64,000 nucleotides of DNA from an uncultured Buttiauxella sp. (GTDB taxonomy: Bacteria > Pseudomonadota > Gammaproteobacteria > Enterobacterales > Enterobacteriaceae), in contig CAMLJN010000017.1 in NCBI GenBank assembly GCA_946480445.1, forward strand, positions 1-64,000, read 5' to 3'. How positions within the stretch are numbered: position 1 is the stretch's first letter; each line of letters opens with the position of its first letter. Below are positions 39,837 through 49,363 of this stretch, in pieces. Both the position numbers and the translations under genes were made by a program. The notes under the pieces were generated by a model. It was not told where the DNA came from. It did no database searches and worked only from the letters and a program-made list of their open reading frames with translations.

Positions 39837-40901
39837 ATGTTTATAAAATCATTACTCGCGGGCATGGTGCTGGTGGCAGCCTCAGCCAGCGCCTTAGCCC
39901 AGGCTGCGGAAAAAATCGTTATCGCCCATCGCGGGGCCAGCGGCTATTTACCGGAACATACCCTGCCTGCCAAGGCGATGGCTTATGCTCAGGGAGCCGA
40001 TTACCTCGAGCAGGATTTGGTGATGACCAAAGACGACAGGCTGGTGGTGCTGCATGACCATTATCTCGATCGTATTACGGATGTGGCTGAGCGTTTCCCG
40101 GACAGGGCGCGTAAAGACGGCCGCTATTACGCGATAGATTTCACCCTCGCGGAAATCCGTTCTCTGAAATTTACCGAAGGCTTTGACATTGTGAACGGCA
40201 AGAAAGTCCAGACCTTCCCGGGGCGTTTCCCGATGGGCAAGTCTGACTTCCGCATTCATACGTTTGAAGAAGAGATTGAGTTTGTTCAGGGGCTGAACCA
40301 CGCCACCGGTAAGAACATCGGTATCTATCCGGAGATTAAAGCGCCGTGGTTCCATCACCAGGAAGGTAAAGATATCGCCGCACAAACGCTGGCGGTGCTG
40401 AAGCAGTACGGTTACACCAGCAAGCAGGATAAGGTCTATTTGCAATGTTTTGACGCCCACGAACTCAAGCGCATTAAAACGACGCTGGAGCCGAAGCTGG
40501 GCATGGATCTGAAACTGGTGCAGCTTATCGCTTACACCGACTGGCAGGAAACGCAGGAGAAGCAGGCTGACGGGAAATGGGTCAACTACAGCTACGACTG
40601 GATGTTTAAACCGGGGGCGATGAAGCAGGTCGCGCAGTATGCCGACGGCATCGGTCCTGACTATCATATGCTGGTGGCGGAAGGGGCGACAAAAGGCAAC
40701 GTTAAGCTTACTGCTTTAGTGAAAGAGGCCCACGCCAGCAATATGACGGTGCATCCTTATACGGTACGCAGCGATGCGCTACCGGATTACGTCAGCGATG
40801 TGGATAAGCTTTTTGACGTGCTCTATAACCAGGCGGGGGTAGACGGGCTGTTTACCGACTTCCCGGATAAGGGCGTGCAGTTTTTGCAGCGCCAGAAGTA
40901 G
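39837..40901 (+). CDS. glpQ: Periplasmic glycerophosphodiester phosphodiesterase GlpQ
   Basis: A 354-residue secreted enzyme (E. coli 358 aa) that cuts glycerophosphodiesters to glycerol-3-phosphate plus alcohol, feeding GlpT. A signal peptide covers about residues 1-23 (LLAGMVLVAASASALAQAAE). The GDPD catalytic motif is IAHRGASGYLPEHTLPA with the second His in LVVLHDHYLDRITD. Metal-binding acids include EQDLVMTKD and YPEIKAPW. It is co-transcribed with glpT and ends at the hairpins described below. Confidence 0.96.
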   Translation: MFIKSLLAGMVLVAASASALAQAAEKIVIAHRGASGYLPEHTLPAKAMAYAQGADYLEQDLVMTKDDRLVVLHDHYLDRITDVAERFPDRARKDGRYYAIDFTLAEIRSLKFTEGFDIVNGKKVQTFPGRFPMGKSDFRIHTFEEEIEFVQGLNHATGKNIGIYPEIKAPWFHHQEGKDIAAQTLAVLKQYGYTSKQDKVYLQCFDAHELKRIKTTLEPKLGMDLKLVQLIAYTDWQETQEKQADGKWVNYSYDWMFKPGAMKQVAQYADGIGPDYHMLVAEGATKGNVKLTALVKEAHASNMTVHPYTVRSDALPDYVSDVDKLFDVLYNQAGVDGLFTDFPDKGVQFLQRQK

Positions 40902-41084
40902 GCCAGACAGAAACAGGGCCGCTATTGCGGCCCTCAGACGATAACCTTTGCTTATGCAGGCAGAGGGAATCAAATAAAACCAAGGAAAATCATTTTTTGA
41001 TTTTCGGCAGCTAACCACCAGGAAGGAAAAACCACGTTTTTTGCTTTCTGGTTAATAAGCTAAGGGCCGCTATTGCGGCCCTTT
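40902..41084. other. Hairpin-rich gap between convergent glpQ and yfaE
   Basis: 183 non-coding bases with four inverted repeats: the 20-base palindromic unit at 40915-40934, GAAAATCA/TGATTTTC around 40985-41004, an imperfect AACC...GGTT stem near 41013-41053, and a second identical copy of the 20-base unit at 41063-41082. I see no protein frame. One short structured RNA in the middle is possible but not shown. Confidence 0.6.
40915..40934. repeat. First copy of a 20-base palindromic unit
   Basis: AGGGCCGCTATTGCGGCCCT, identical to 41063-41082. It forms an eight-pair stem. The bases after it (CAGACG) contain no T-run. Confidence 0.8.
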
Positions 41085-41087
41085 TTA
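41063..41087 (+). terminator. Terminator after glpQ (second copy of the palindromic unit)
   Basis: The same AGGGCCGC/GCGGCCCT stem as 40915-40934, but followed directly by TTTT and A, so this copy is a working intrinsic terminator for the plus strand. It may also limit yfaE transcripts from the other side. Confidence 0.8.
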
Positions 41088-41339
41088 CATCTCTATTTCA
41101 ATGTCCCCGCGTGCTTTGCAGCAGCAGGGCAGAATCTCGCCGGACTGAATAAAGGCCAGCGGCTCGGTCAGCCACTGGACTTCTCCCGCCACCAGACGGG
41201 TTCTGCACGATCCGCAGTAGCCTTCCCGGCACTGATACTCAACGGCAACCTGGTGAGATTCCAGCGCCGCAAGCAGGGAGGGATGTTCTTCCTGACACAG
41301 CAGCTGGGTTCCGGTAATGCGCAGTGTAATACGGCTCAT
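41085..41339 (-). CDS. yfaE: 2Fe-2S ferredoxin YfaE (NrdB maintenance)
   Basis: An 84-residue plant-type [2Fe-2S] ferredoxin matching E. coli YfaE. Ligand cysteines are in CREGYCGSCRTRL plus a later Cys in GEILPCCCKARG. In E. coli it supplies electrons that build and repair the diferric-tyrosyl radical of NrdB. It lies four bases after nrdB on the same strand, as expected for its role. Confidence 0.95.
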   Translation of the reverse strand: MSRITLRITGTQLLCQEEHPSLLAALESHQVAVEYQCREGYCGSCRTRLVAGEVQWLTEPLAFIQSGEILPCCCKARGDIEIEM

Positions 41340-41343
41340 TGCT

Positions 41344-42474
41344 TTAAAGCTGGAAGTCGCTCAGATCGTCGGTGTTCACTTCGGAGTCAATCTGGCCCAC
41401 CAGATAAGAGCTGACTTCGACTTCCTGCGGGGCGACCTGCACGTTGTCAGAAACCAGCCACGCGTTGATCCACGGGATTGGGTTTGAACGGGTCTGGAAC
41501 GGCAGATCCAGGCCAACAGCCTGCATACGGATGTTGGTAATGTAATCGACGTACTGGCACAGGATATCTTTGTTCAGGCCAATCATCGAGCCGTCACGGA
41601 ACAGGTAGCTTGCCCACTCTTTTTCCTGTTCGGCGGCGAGCACGAACAGGTCGTAGCACTCCTGACGGCATTCCTGGGCGATTTCAGCCATTTCAGGATC
41701 GTCCTCGCCCGAGCGCATCAGATTGAGCATGTGCTGCGTACCCGTCAGGTGCAGCGCTTCATCGCGGGCGATCAGCTTGATGATTTTTGCGTTGCCTTCC
41801 ATCAGTTCGCGCTCGGCGAAAGCGAAGGAGCAGGCGAAGCTGACGTAGAAGCGGATGGCTTCCAGCGCGTTTACGCTCATCAGGCACAGATACAGCTGCT
41901 TTTTCAGAGCGCGCAGGTTAACGGTAATGGTTTTGCCGTTGACGTTGTGCGTACCTTCGCCCAGCAGGTGCCAGTAGCTGGTCATCTCAATCAGGTTATC
42001 GTAATAGCCGGAAATATCTTTCGCGCGCTTGAGGATCTCTTCGTTCGTGACGATGTCGTCAAAAACAATCGCCGGATCGTTAACGATATTACGGATGATA
42101 TGGGTATAGGAGCGCGAGTGGATCGTTTCGGAAAACGCCCAGGTCTCGACCCAGGTTTCCAGCTCCGGAATAGAGATCAGCGGCAGCAGGGCCACGTTCG
42201 GGCTGCGGCCCTGAATGGAGTCGAGCAGCGTCTGGTATTTCAGGTTGCTGATAAAAATGTGCTTTTCGTGTTCCGGCAGGGCCTGGAAGTCGATGCGGTC
42301 GCGCGAGACGTCAACTTCTTCCGGGCGCCAGAAGAAGGAGAGCTGCTTTTCAATCAGCTTTTCAAAGATGTCATATTTTTGCTGATCGTAGCGCGCCACG
42401 TTCACCGGTTGGCCAAAGAACATGGGCTCAGCAAGCTGGTTGTTTTTCGTCTGTGAAAAAGTGGTGTAAGCCAT
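41344..42474 (-). CDS. nrdB: Ribonucleotide reductase class Ia, small subunit NrdB
   Basis: A 376-residue diiron-oxo protein, the same length as in E. coli. It generates the tyrosyl radical used by NrdA. Iron ligands are in [18 protein letters not shown] (Glu, His and the radical Tyr) and in [14 protein letters not shown]; the C-terminal tail that docks on NrdA is TDDLSDFQL. The start at 42474 ([11 protein letters not shown]) matches E. coli; ATG 42492 is less likely. A terminator-shaped hairpin lies between it and nrdA. Confidence 0.97.
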   Translation of the reverse strand: MAYTTFSQTKNNQLAEPMFFGQPVNVARYDQQKYDIFEKLIEKQLSFFWRPEEVDVSRDRIDFQALPEHEKHIFISNLKYQTLLDSIQGRSPNVALLPLISIPELETWVETWAFSETIHSRSYTHIIRNIVNDPAIVFDDIVTNEEILKRAKDISGYYDNLIEMTSYWHLLGEGTHNVNGKTITVNLRALKKQLYLCLMSVNALEAIRFYVSFACSFAFAERELMEGNAKIIKLIARDEALHLTGTQHMLNLMRSGEDDPEMAEIAQECRQECYDLFVLAAEQEKEWASYLFRDGSMIGLNKDILCQYVDYITNIRMQAVGLDLPFQTRSNPIPWINAWLVSDNVQVAPQEVEVSSYLVGQIDSEVNTDDLSDFQL

Positions 42475-42498
42475 GAGGTTAAATCCTGTCATGCGTCG

Positions 42499-42529
42499 AA
42501 AAAATCCCCTCAGCGAGGGGAGGGGATTT
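42499..42529 (-). terminator. Terminator-shaped hairpin in the nrdA-nrdB gap
   Basis: Read on the minus strand, AAATCCCCT (42529-42521) pairs with AGGGGATTT (42510-42502) and runs straight into a stretch of six T (42504-42499). An alternative inner pairing CCCCT/AGGGG competes with it. It lies between nrdA and nrdB, which are normally co-transcribed, so it may be a partial terminator or attenuator rather than a full stop. Confidence 0.6.
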
Positions 42530-42533
42530 AGCG

Positions 42534-44819
42534 TTAGATTTTACATGCGCCGCTTTCGCAGCCATCGTCCTGGATTGAAGGGGCCAGGTCATCCTGCGAA
42601 TCTTCCGCGCCGTCACGGGTGTTCTGATAGTACAGCGTTTTCACGCCGAATTTATAGGCCGTGAGCAGGTCTTTGAGCAGCTGCTGCATCGGTACTTTGC
42701 CTGACGCGAAGCGCGAAGGATCGTAGTTGGTGTTGGCAGAAATCGACTGGTCGATAAATTTCTGCATCAGGCCAACCAGCTGCAGATAACCGTCGTTGTT
42801 CGGCATCTCCCACAGCAGCTCGTAGCTGTTTTTCAACTCTTCGTAATCCGGCACGACCTGGCGCAGGATACCATCTTTGGACGCCTTAATACTGATGTGA
42901 CCGCGCGGCGGCTCAATACCGTTGGTGGCGTTGGAAATCTGCGAAGAGGTTTCAGACGGCATCAGGGCAGACAGCGTGGAGTTACGCAGACCGTGCGCCT
43001 TGATGGACTCGCGCAGCCCTTCCCAGTCCAGATGCAGCGGTTCGTTGCTGATAGCATCCAGGTCTTTTTTATAGGTGTCGATCGGCAGAATGCCCTTCGC
43101 GTAGGTGGTTTCGTTAAACCACGGGCAGGCACCTTGCTCTTTCGCCAGCTCGTTGGAGGCTTTCAGCAGATAGTACTGAATGGCTTCGAACGTTTTGTGC
43201 GTCAGATTATTGGCGCTGCCGTCGGAGTAGCGGACGCCGTGTTTTGCCAGATAGTATGCGAAGTTAATCACACCGATACCCAGGGTACGACGGCCCATAG
43301 CACCACGTTTGGCGGCAAGGATTGGGTAGTCCTGGTAATCCAGCAGCGCATCCAGAGCACGTACTGCCAGCACGGCCATCTCTTCTAGCTCGTCCAGGTT
43401 CTTAATCGCGCCCAGGTTGAAAGCGGACAGCGTACACAGCGCGATTTCGCCGTTTTCGTCGTTAACGTCATTAAGCGGTTTGGTCGGCAGCGCGATTTCC
43501 AGGCACAGGTTGGACTGGCGAACCGGCGCAATGAGCGGATCAAACGGGCTGTGGGTGTTGCAGTGGTCAACGTTCTGAATGTAGATACGGCCCGTAGAAG
43601 CACGTTCCTGCATCATCAGAGAGAACAGCTCTACCGCTTTCACACGCTGTTTACGAATGCTGTCGTCTTTTTCGTATTGGGTGTACAGGCGTTCAAACTC
43701 GTCCTGATCGGCGAAGAACGCGTCGTACAGCCCCGGGGTGTCAGACGGGCTGAACAGGGTGATATCTTCACCTTTCAGCAGGCGGGTGTACATCAGCTTG
43801 TTGATCTGTACGCCGTAATCCATATGACGGACGCGGTTGCCTTCAACGCCGCGGTTGTTTTTCAGTACCAGCAGGCTTTCAACTTCCAGGTGCCACATCG
43901 GGTAGAACAGCGTGGCTGCCCCGCCGCGTACGCCGCCCTGAGAGCAGGACTTCACCGCGGTCTGGAAGTGTTTGTAGAACGGGATACAGCCGGTGTGGAA
44001 GGCCTCACCGCCGCGAATCGGGCTACCCAGCGCACGGATGCGGCCGGCGTTGATACCGATACCTGCGCGTTGGGAAACGTATTTCACAATCGCGCTGGAA
44101 GTGGCGTTAATGGAATCCAGGCTGTCGCCGCACTCGATCAGTACGCAGGAGCTGAACTGACGGGTCGGGGTGCGCACGCCGGACATAATTGGCGTAGGCA
44201 ATGAAATCTTGAAGGTGGAAACCGCATCATAGAAGCGCTTCACGTAGCTTAAGCGTGTCTCACGCAGGTAGCCGGAGAACAGGCAGGCGGCAACCAGAAT
44301 ATAAAGGAACTGCGCGCTTTCGTAGATCTCACCGGTGACGCGGTTCTGGACCAGGTATTTCCCTTCCAGCTGTTTTACCGCCGCGTAGGAGAAGCTCATA
44401 TCGCGCTCATGATCGATAAAATCGTCCATCTGCTTGAACTCTTCTTCCGTGTAGTCTTCCAGCAGATGTTGATCGTACTTGCCCAGCTCAACCATCTTCA
44501 CCACGTGGTTGTAGAGTTTTGGCGGCTCGAACTCGCCGTAGGCTTTTTTGCGCAGGTGGAAGATAGCCAGACGCGCTGCCAGGTACTGGTAATCCGGCGC
44601 TTCACGGGAGATTAAATCGGCAGCGGCTTTGATGATGGTTTCATGGATATCAGAGGTTTTGATGCCGTCATAAAACTGAATGTGGGAACGCAGTTCAACC
44701 TGAGAAACCGAGACGTTGTTCAGCCCTTCAGCCGCCCAGTCCAGGACCCGATGAATTTTATCCAGATCGATGCGCTCGGTGCGACCGTCACGTTTTGTAA
44801 CCAGCAGACTCTGATTCAT
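42534..44819 (-). CDS. nrdA: Ribonucleotide reductase class Ia, large subunit NrdA
   Basis: A 761-residue catalytic subunit, identical in length to E. coli NrdA. It reduces ribonucleoside diphosphates to deoxynucleotides. The N-terminal ATP-cone ([20 protein letters not shown]) senses ATP/dATP. Active-site residues are in [27 protein letters not shown] and [13 protein letters not shown], and the C-terminal redox pair is [10 protein letters not shown]. The upstream region carries two DnaA boxes. Confidence 0.97.
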   Translation of the reverse strand: MNQSLLVTKRDGRTERIDLDKIHRVLDWAAEGLNNVSVSQVELRSHIQFYDGIKTSDIHETIIKAAADLISREAPDYQYLAARLAIFHLRKKAYGEFEPPKLYNHVVKMVELGKYDQHLLEDYTEEEFKQMDDFIDHERDMSFSYAAVKQLEGKYLVQNRVTGEIYESAQFLYILVAACLFSGYLRETRLSYVKRFYDAVSTFKISLPTPIMSGVRTPTRQFSSCVLIECGDSLDSINATSSAIVKYVSQRAGIGINAGRIRALGSPIRGGEAFHTGCIPFYKHFQTAVKSCSQGGVRGGAATLFYPMWHLEVESLLVLKNNRGVEGNRVRHMDYGVQINKLMYTRLLKGEDITLFSPSDTPGLYDAFFADQDEFERLYTQYEKDDSIRKQRVKAVELFSLMMQERASTGRIYIQNVDHCNTHSPFDPLIAPVRQSNLCLEIALPTKPLNDVNDENGEIALCTLSAFNLGAIKNLDELEEMAVLAVRALDALLDYQDYPILAAKRGAMGRRTLGIGVINFAYYLAKHGVRYSDGSANNLTHKTFEAIQYYLLKASNELAKEQGACPWFNETTYAKGILPIDTYKKDLDAISNEPLHLDWEGLRESIKAHGLRNSTLSALMPSETSSQISNATNGIEPPRGHISIKASKDGILRQVVPDYEELKNSYELLWEMPNNDGYLQLVGLMQKFIDQSISANTNYDPSRFASGKVPMQQLLKDLLTAYKFGVKTLYYQNTRDGAEDSQDDLAPSIQDDGCESGACKI

Positions 44820-44857
44820 GTGAGTTATACCTATCCGTGAAATGAGTTTTCCCCCAT

Positions 44858-44866
44858 TTATCCACA
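44858..44866 (+). promoter_or_regulatory. DnaA box upstream of nrdA
   Basis: TTATCCACA, a perfect match to the high-affinity DnaA box, 39-47 bases upstream of the nrdA start. Confidence 0.8.
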
Positions 44867-44888
44867 GTTGACGTCTTGTGACTAACTT

Positions 44889-44897
44889 TGTGGATAA
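44889..44897 (-). promoter_or_regulatory. Second DnaA box upstream of nrdA (inverted)
   Basis: TGTGGATAA is the reverse complement of TTATCCACA. The pair is inverted with 22 bases between the boxes. Confidence 0.8.
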
Positions 44898-45109
44898 ATA
44901 CTATATGTAGGGGTTTTTGGAATTAATGACCGCTATATGGTGAGTATTCTAGTAAGTAATCGCCTGAGAACAAGTATTGATTTCGGCAATGATTTGAGGT
45001 TGTGACAGGCTGGGTTTCTCTAAGTCCACGGCACATAAGGCTTGTGACAATTGTCAATGGGATGCAAAAAAAATGATATTTTTGATCGAGTGCTGATTTC
45101 TTAAACTTA

Positions 45110-45146
45110 ATGGATAATTGCGCAACCTGCTGCTGCGCAAAATCCA
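45110..45146 (-). terminator. Strong hairpin after ubiG
   Basis: ATGGAT (45110-45115) and TTGCGCA (45119-45125) pair with TGCGCAA (45134-45140) and ATCCAT around a short loop. It starts about 28 bases after the ubiG stop on the minus strand. The following bases are not T-rich, so termination efficiency is uncertain. Confidence 0.5.
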
Positions 45147-45174
45147 TAGCATTAACCTATGACCGACGGCTAAC

Positions 45175-45894
45175 TTAACTCTCAGTGTGCAGCATATAGT
45201 TGACGTCCACGCCCGGAGCAAGCTTGAAAGTGTTGGTCAGCGGGTTATAGTGCAGGCCGGTCATATGACGTTCCCGCAGCGGCGTAGCATCGACCCAGGC
45301 CAGCAGTTCCGCAGGCTTGATGAACTTTTTCACGTCATGCGTCCCTTTTGGCACCATGCGCAGAATGTACTCGGCACCCACCACGGCCATCAGCCAGGAT
45401 TTGCCGTTGCGGTTAAGCGTGGAGAAGAACACGTGGCCGCCAGGCTTCACGAGTTTTGCGCAGGCTTTTACCACCGACTGCGGGTCGGGGACATGTTCCA
45501 GCATCTCCATACAGGTGACCACGTCATACAGGCCCCCGTGTTTATCGGCGTGCTGTTCGACCGTCTCCTGAACGTACTCAACCTGAATACCGCTCTCCAG
45601 CGCATGCAGGCGCGCGACCTGCAAGGGTTCAAAACCCATATCCAGGCCGGTGACATTCGCACCTTCGCGCGCCATGCTTTCGGCCAGAATGCCGCCGCCG
45701 CAGCCAACATCCAGCACCTTTTTGCCGAACAGGCCGCCCGAACGTTGGTTGATATAGCCCAGACGCAGCGGGTTTATCCGGTGCAGCGGTTTAAACTCGC
45801 CTTCTAAATCCCACCAGCGTGACGCAACGGCTTCGAATTTGGCGATTTCGTCATGGTCGACGTTTTGGATTACCGGTTGGTTTTCGGCATTCAT
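45175..45894 (-). CDS. ubiG: Ubiquinone biosynthesis O-methyltransferase UbiG
   Basis: A 239-residue SAM-dependent methyltransferase (E. coli 240 aa) that carries out both O-methylations in ubiquinone synthesis. The SAM-binding motif I is [20 protein letters not shown]. Motif II is [16 protein letters not shown] and motif III is [16 protein letters not shown]. The start at 45894 ([16 protein letters not shown]) follows E. coli, with AGGAG upstream; the open frame to 45987 is rejected. It is divergent from gyrA, with 160 bases between them. Confidence 0.96.
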   Translation of the reverse strand: MNAENQPVIQNVDHDEIAKFEAVASRWWDLEGEFKPLHRINPLRLGYINQRSGGLFGKKVLDVGCGGGILAESMAREGANVTGLDMGFEPLQVARLHALESGIQVEYVQETVEQHADKHGGLYDVVTCMEMLEHVPDPQSVVKACAKLVKPGGHVFFSTLNRNGKSWLMAVVGAEYILRMVPKGTHDVKKFIKPAELLAWVDATPLRERHMTGLHYNPLTNTFKLAPGVDVNYMLHTES

Positions 45895-46003
45895 GGGGAC
45901 TCTCACTCCTTGCTCGTGAAGACTGGGGAGTATATCAGCCTGCGTCGACGAATAAAGCGCTGTGCAAACGCGTTCGGGTTTCCCCACTACGCGCCGCTTG
46001 TGT

Positions 46004-46009
46004 TATAAT
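46004..46009 (+). promoter_or_regulatory. gyrA -10 element
   Basis: A perfect TATAAT 46 bases upstream of the gyrA start, followed by TTGCGACC. No good -35 hexamer is seen at the right distance, as is common for gyr promoters, which are activated by DNA relaxation. Confidence 0.6.
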
Positions 46010-46054
46010 TTGCGACCTTTGAATCCGGGCATACAGTAGAGGGATAGCGGTTAC

Positions 46055-48691
46055 ATGAGCGACCTTGCCAGAGAAATTACACCGGTCAACATTGAGGAAG
46101 AGCTGAAGAGCTCGTATCTGGATTACGCGATGTCGGTTATTGTCGGCCGCGCACTGCCAGATGTCCGCGATGGACTCAAGCCGGTACACCGTCGCGTACT
46201 TTACGCCATGAACGTATTGGGCAATGACTGGAATAAAGCATACAAAAAATCCGCCCGTGTCGTTGGTGACGTAATCGGTAAATACCACCCTCATGGTGAT
46301 ACCGCCGTTTACGACACTATCGTCCGTATGGCGCAGCCATTCTCTTTGCGTTACATGCTGGTCGATGGCCAGGGTAACTTCGGTTCTGTGGACGGTGACT
46401 CCGCCGCTGCGATGCGTTATACGGAAATCCGTATGTCGAAAATCGCCCACGAGCTGATGGCCGACCTGGAAAAAGACACGGTGGATTTCGTCGATAACTA
46501 CGACGGCACCGAGAAAATTCCTGATGTTATGCCGACCAAAATCCCGAACCTGCTGGTTAACGGCTCGTCCGGTATCGCGGTTGGGATGGCGACGAACATT
46601 CCGCCACACAACATCACCGAAGTCATCAACGGCTGCCTGGCCTATATCGAAGATGAAAATATCAGCGTAGAAGGGCTGATGGAACACATCCCGGGCCCGG
46701 ACTTCCCAACGGCGGCCATTATCAATGGTCGTCGCGGCATTGAAGAAGCCTACCGCACCGGGCGCGGCAAAATTTATATTCGCGCGCGCGCGGAAGTGGA
46801 AGCCGATGCCAAAACGGGCCGTGAAACGATCATCGTTCACGAAATCCCGTATCAGGTAAACAAAGCCCGCCTTATTGAAAAAATCGCCGAGCTGGTGAAA
46901 GACAAACGCGTTGAGGGCATCAGCGCCCTGCGCGACGAGTCAGATAAAGACGGGATGCGCATCGTCATTGAAATTAAACGCGATGCGGTGGGTGAAGTGG
47001 TGCTCAACAACCTCTACTCCCAGACCCAGCTGCAAACCTCTTTCGGTATCAACATGGTTGCGCTGCACCATGGCCAGCCGAAGATCATGAACCTGAAAGA
47101 CATTCTTTCTGCGTTCGTGTGTCACCGCCGCGAAGTGGTGACTCGTCGTACCATTTTCGAACTGCGTAAAGCTCGCGATCGCGCCCATATCCTTGAAGGC
47201 CTGGCGATTGCGCTGGCTAACATCGATCCGATTATCGAACTGATCCGCCATTCGCCAAACGCTGCTGAAGCGAAAGCTGGCCTGATTGCCCGTTCCTGGG
47301 ATCTGGGCAACGTTTCCGCCATGCTGGAGCGCGCCGGTGATGACGCAGCCCGCCCTGAGTGGCTGGAGCCGGAGTTCGGTATTCGTGACGGCCAGTACTT
47401 CCTGACCGAACAGCAGGCGCAGGCCATTCTGGATCTGCGCTTGCAGAAACTGACCGGCCTTGAGCACGAAAAACTGCTCGACGAATACAAAGAGCTGCTG
47501 GAGCAAATTGCCGAGCTGCTGCACATCCTGGGCAGCGCTGAGCGCCTGATGGAAGTGATCCGCGAAGAACTGGAAGCCATGCGCGATCAGTTCGGTGACA
47601 ACCGTCGTACGGAAATCACCGCCAACACCGCTGATATCAACATTGAAGATCTGATCAACCAGGAAGATGTGGTGGTCACCCTGTCTCACCAGGGCTATGT
47701 GAAGTATCAGCCGCTGACGGATTACGAAGCGCAGCGTCGCGGCGGAAAAGGCAAATCTGCCGCACGTATCAAAGAAGAAGACTTTATCGATCGCCTGCTG
47801 GTGGCCAACACCCACGATACGATCCTGCTGTTCTCCAGCCGCGGTCGTCTTTACTGGATGAAGGTTTATCAGCTGCCGGAAGCGAGCCGTGGTGCCCGTG
47901 GCCGTCCGATTGTTAACCTGCTGCCGCTGGAAGCCGACGAACGCATCACCGCGATCCTGCCGGTGCGTGAGTACGCGGAAGGCATCAACGTGTTTATGGC
48001 GACCGCAAGCGGCACCGTGAAGAAAACCGCGCTGACCGACTTCAGCCGTCCACGTTCTGCGGGCATTATCGCCGTTAACCTCAACGAGGGTGACGAGCTG
48101 ATTGGCGTTGACCTGACCAACGGTCAGGATGAAGCGATGCTGTTCTCCGCCGCGGGTAAAGTGGTGCGCTTCAAAGAGGATGCCGTGCGTACCATGGGCC
48201 GTACCGCGACGGGCGTTCGCGGTATCAAGCTTGCCGGTGACGACAAGGTTGTTTCCCTGATCATTCCTCGTGGCGAAGGCTCTATCCTGACCGTCACGCA
48301 GAATGGTTACGGTAAACGTACCGCCGCGGATGAGTACCCAACCAAGTCGCGTGCGACCCAGGGGGTTATCTCCATCAAGGTGACCGAGCGTAACGGCAGC
48401 GTCGTTGGCGCGGTGCAGGTGGAAGATACCGACCAGATCATGATGATCACCGATGCAGGCACGCTGGTTCGTACCCGCGTCTCTGAAGTGAGCGTCGTGG
48501 GCCGTAATACACAGGGCGTTATCCTCATTCGTACCGCGGAAGAGGAAAACGTTGTGGGCCTGCAGCGAGTCGCTGAACCGGTGGATGAAGAAGAACTGGA
48601 TGCTATCGACGGCACCGTGGCGGAAGGTGATGACGACATCGCTCCGGAAGCGGAAGGTGATGACGAAGTCGCGGACGACGCGGACGAGTAA
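46055..48691 (+). CDS. gyrA: DNA gyrase subunit A
   Basis: An 878-residue type IIA topoisomerase subunit that cuts and rejoins DNA to introduce negative supercoils with GyrB. The catalytic tyrosine is Y122 in [14 protein letters not shown]. The quinolone-resistance region reads [19 protein letters not shown], so residue 83 is Thr and residue 87 is Asp. The C-terminal beta-pinwheel begins after residue 520 and contains the GyrA-box QRRGGKG near 560. The C terminus is an acidic tail ([20 protein letters not shown]). It ends at a strong terminator. Confidence 0.97.
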   Translation: MSDLAREITPVNIEEELKSSYLDYAMSVIVGRALPDVRDGLKPVHRRVLYAMNVLGNDWNKAYKKSARVVGDVIGKYHPHGDTAVYDTIVRMAQPFSLRYMLVDGQGNFGSVDGDSAAAMRYTEIRMSKIAHELMADLEKDTVDFVDNYDGTEKIPDVMPTKIPNLLVNGSSGIAVGMATNIPPHNITEVINGCLAYIEDENISVEGLMEHIPGPDFPTAAIINGRRGIEEAYRTGRGKIYIRARAEVEADAKTGRETIIVHEIPYQVNKARLIEKIAELVKDKRVEGISALRDESDKDGMRIVIEIKRDAVGEVVLNNLYSQTQLQTSFGINMVALHHGQPKIMNLKDILSAFVCHRREVVTRRTIFELRKARDRAHILEGLAIALANIDPIIELIRHSPNAAEAKAGLIARSWDLGNVSAMLERAGDDAARPEWLEPEFGIRDGQYFLTEQQAQAILDLRLQKLTGLEHEKLLDEYKELLEQIAELLHILGSAERLMEVIREELEAMRDQFGDNRRTEITANTADINIEDLINQEDVVVTLSHQGYVKYQPLTDYEAQRRGGKGKSAARIKEEDFIDRLLVANTHDTILLFSSRGRLYWMKVYQLPEASRGARGRPIVNLLPLEADERITAILPVREYAEGINVFMATASGTVKKTALTDFSRPRSAGIIAVNLNEGDELIGVDLTNGQDEAMLFSAAGKVVRFKEDAVRTMGRTATGVRGIKLAGDDKVVSLIIPRGEGSILTVTQNGYGKRTAADEYPTKSRATQGVISIKVTERNGSVVGAVQVEDTDQIMMITDAGTLVRTRVSEVSVVGRNTQGVILIRTAEEENVVGLQRVAEPVDEEELDAIDGTVAEGDDDIAPEAEGDDEVADDADE

Positions 48692-48750
48692 TCAGCATGC
48701 TGTCGTTTGAAGCGGCTCGTTCTGGTAAAGGTTGATGTTTTTCAACCCTT

Positions 48751-48782
48751 AAAACGCCTGATGCATTGCATCGGGCGTTTTG
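48751..48782 (+). terminator. Terminator after gyrA
   Basis: AAAACGCCTGATGCA (48751-48765) pairs with TGCATCGGGCGTTTT (48767-48781), with one G-U, and the stem itself ends in T4. It lies 60 bases after the gyrA stop. Confidence 0.85.
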
Positions 48783-48812
48783 CCTTCATGGCTCAACTAA
48801 AAAGGTAAAATA

Positions 48813-49199
48813 ATGGCTATCCCTGAAAAGTATGAAAATGCGGAACGTTGGGCATTCGGTGACGCTGAGTCCCAGGCGGATGAGCTGGCTAAACTGGTGC
48901 TTGAGGGGGTCAAAACGGCCACCTGTTCCAACCTCGACGGTGAAGGGATTGCCCGGCCGGGCGATGTTTTTGTGGTGGTCGATGGCAAGAATGAACCCGT
49001 TTGCGCCATAGAACTGACCAGGGTAGAGATGAGCACTTTTGATCGGGTAGACGAAGCCCACGCGCAGGCAGAAGGTGAGGGCGATAAAACGCTGGCTTAC
49101 TGGCGCAAAGAGCATAAGCGTTTTTTTGAAGCCTACGATCTGTTCTCACCGGATATGACCCTGGTGCTGATGCATTTCAAGGTTATCGAAAAGTTCTGA
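48813..49199 (+). CDS. ASCH-domain protein
   Basis: A 128-residue small soluble protein of the ASCH superfamily (PUA-like beta-barrel). The signature GVKTATCSNL followed by ARPGDVFVVVDGKNEPVCAIE and the C-terminal EGDKTLAYWRKEHKRFFE are typical. Family members are proposed to bind RNA or modified nucleosides; some are amidohydrolases acting on N4-acetylcytidine (YqfB), but this one resembles the longer YhfF-like group, whose role I cannot state. AAAGG precedes the ATG. It is not part of this interval in E. coli K-12 as I know it. Confidence 0.85.
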   Translation: MAIPEKYENAERWAFGDAESQADELAKLVLEGVKTATCSNLDGEGIARPGDVFVVVDGKNEPVCAIELTRVEMSTFDRVDEAHAQAEGEGDKTLAYWRKEHKRFFEAYDLFSPDMTLVLMHFKVIEKF

Positions 49200-49363
49200 G
49201 TGCCATGGGCCGCTAATGCTGTCATTTGCCTGCGGCTACGGCCATTCCGTTTACCGACAGCCCGTGATAGCGATAAACCAGGCCTCTTTGCCGTTGCGAG
49301 GTCTGATTTTTGCAGCTACCTTATCGGCATCCCGAGTATTGTTTTCCCGCGACCAGGCTTAAT

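Larger units (their letters stand above)
44820..45174 (-). promoter_or_regulatory. nrdAB promoter region
   Basis: 355 bases between the nrdA start and the ubiG stop. It holds two perfect DnaA boxes in opposite orientation (44858-44866 and 44889-44897), an AT-rich stretch with ACTATATGTAG (44900-44910) that may be part of an NrdR box, and a hairpin near the ubiG end. E. coli nrdAB is controlled by DnaA, NrdR, Fis and others, which fits this arrangement. Confidence 0.65.

Noticed and set aside
44923..45147. A 74-codon minus-strand frame between ubiG and nrdA
   Set aside because: No resemblance to known proteins; it spans the hairpin and promoter region of nrdAB and has no ribosome-binding site.
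49310..49363. Longer RcsC start at TTG 49310 with GAGG upstream
   Set aside because: The extra 18 residues do not resemble RcsC, and TTG 49364 gives exactly the E. coli length; kept only as an alternative start.
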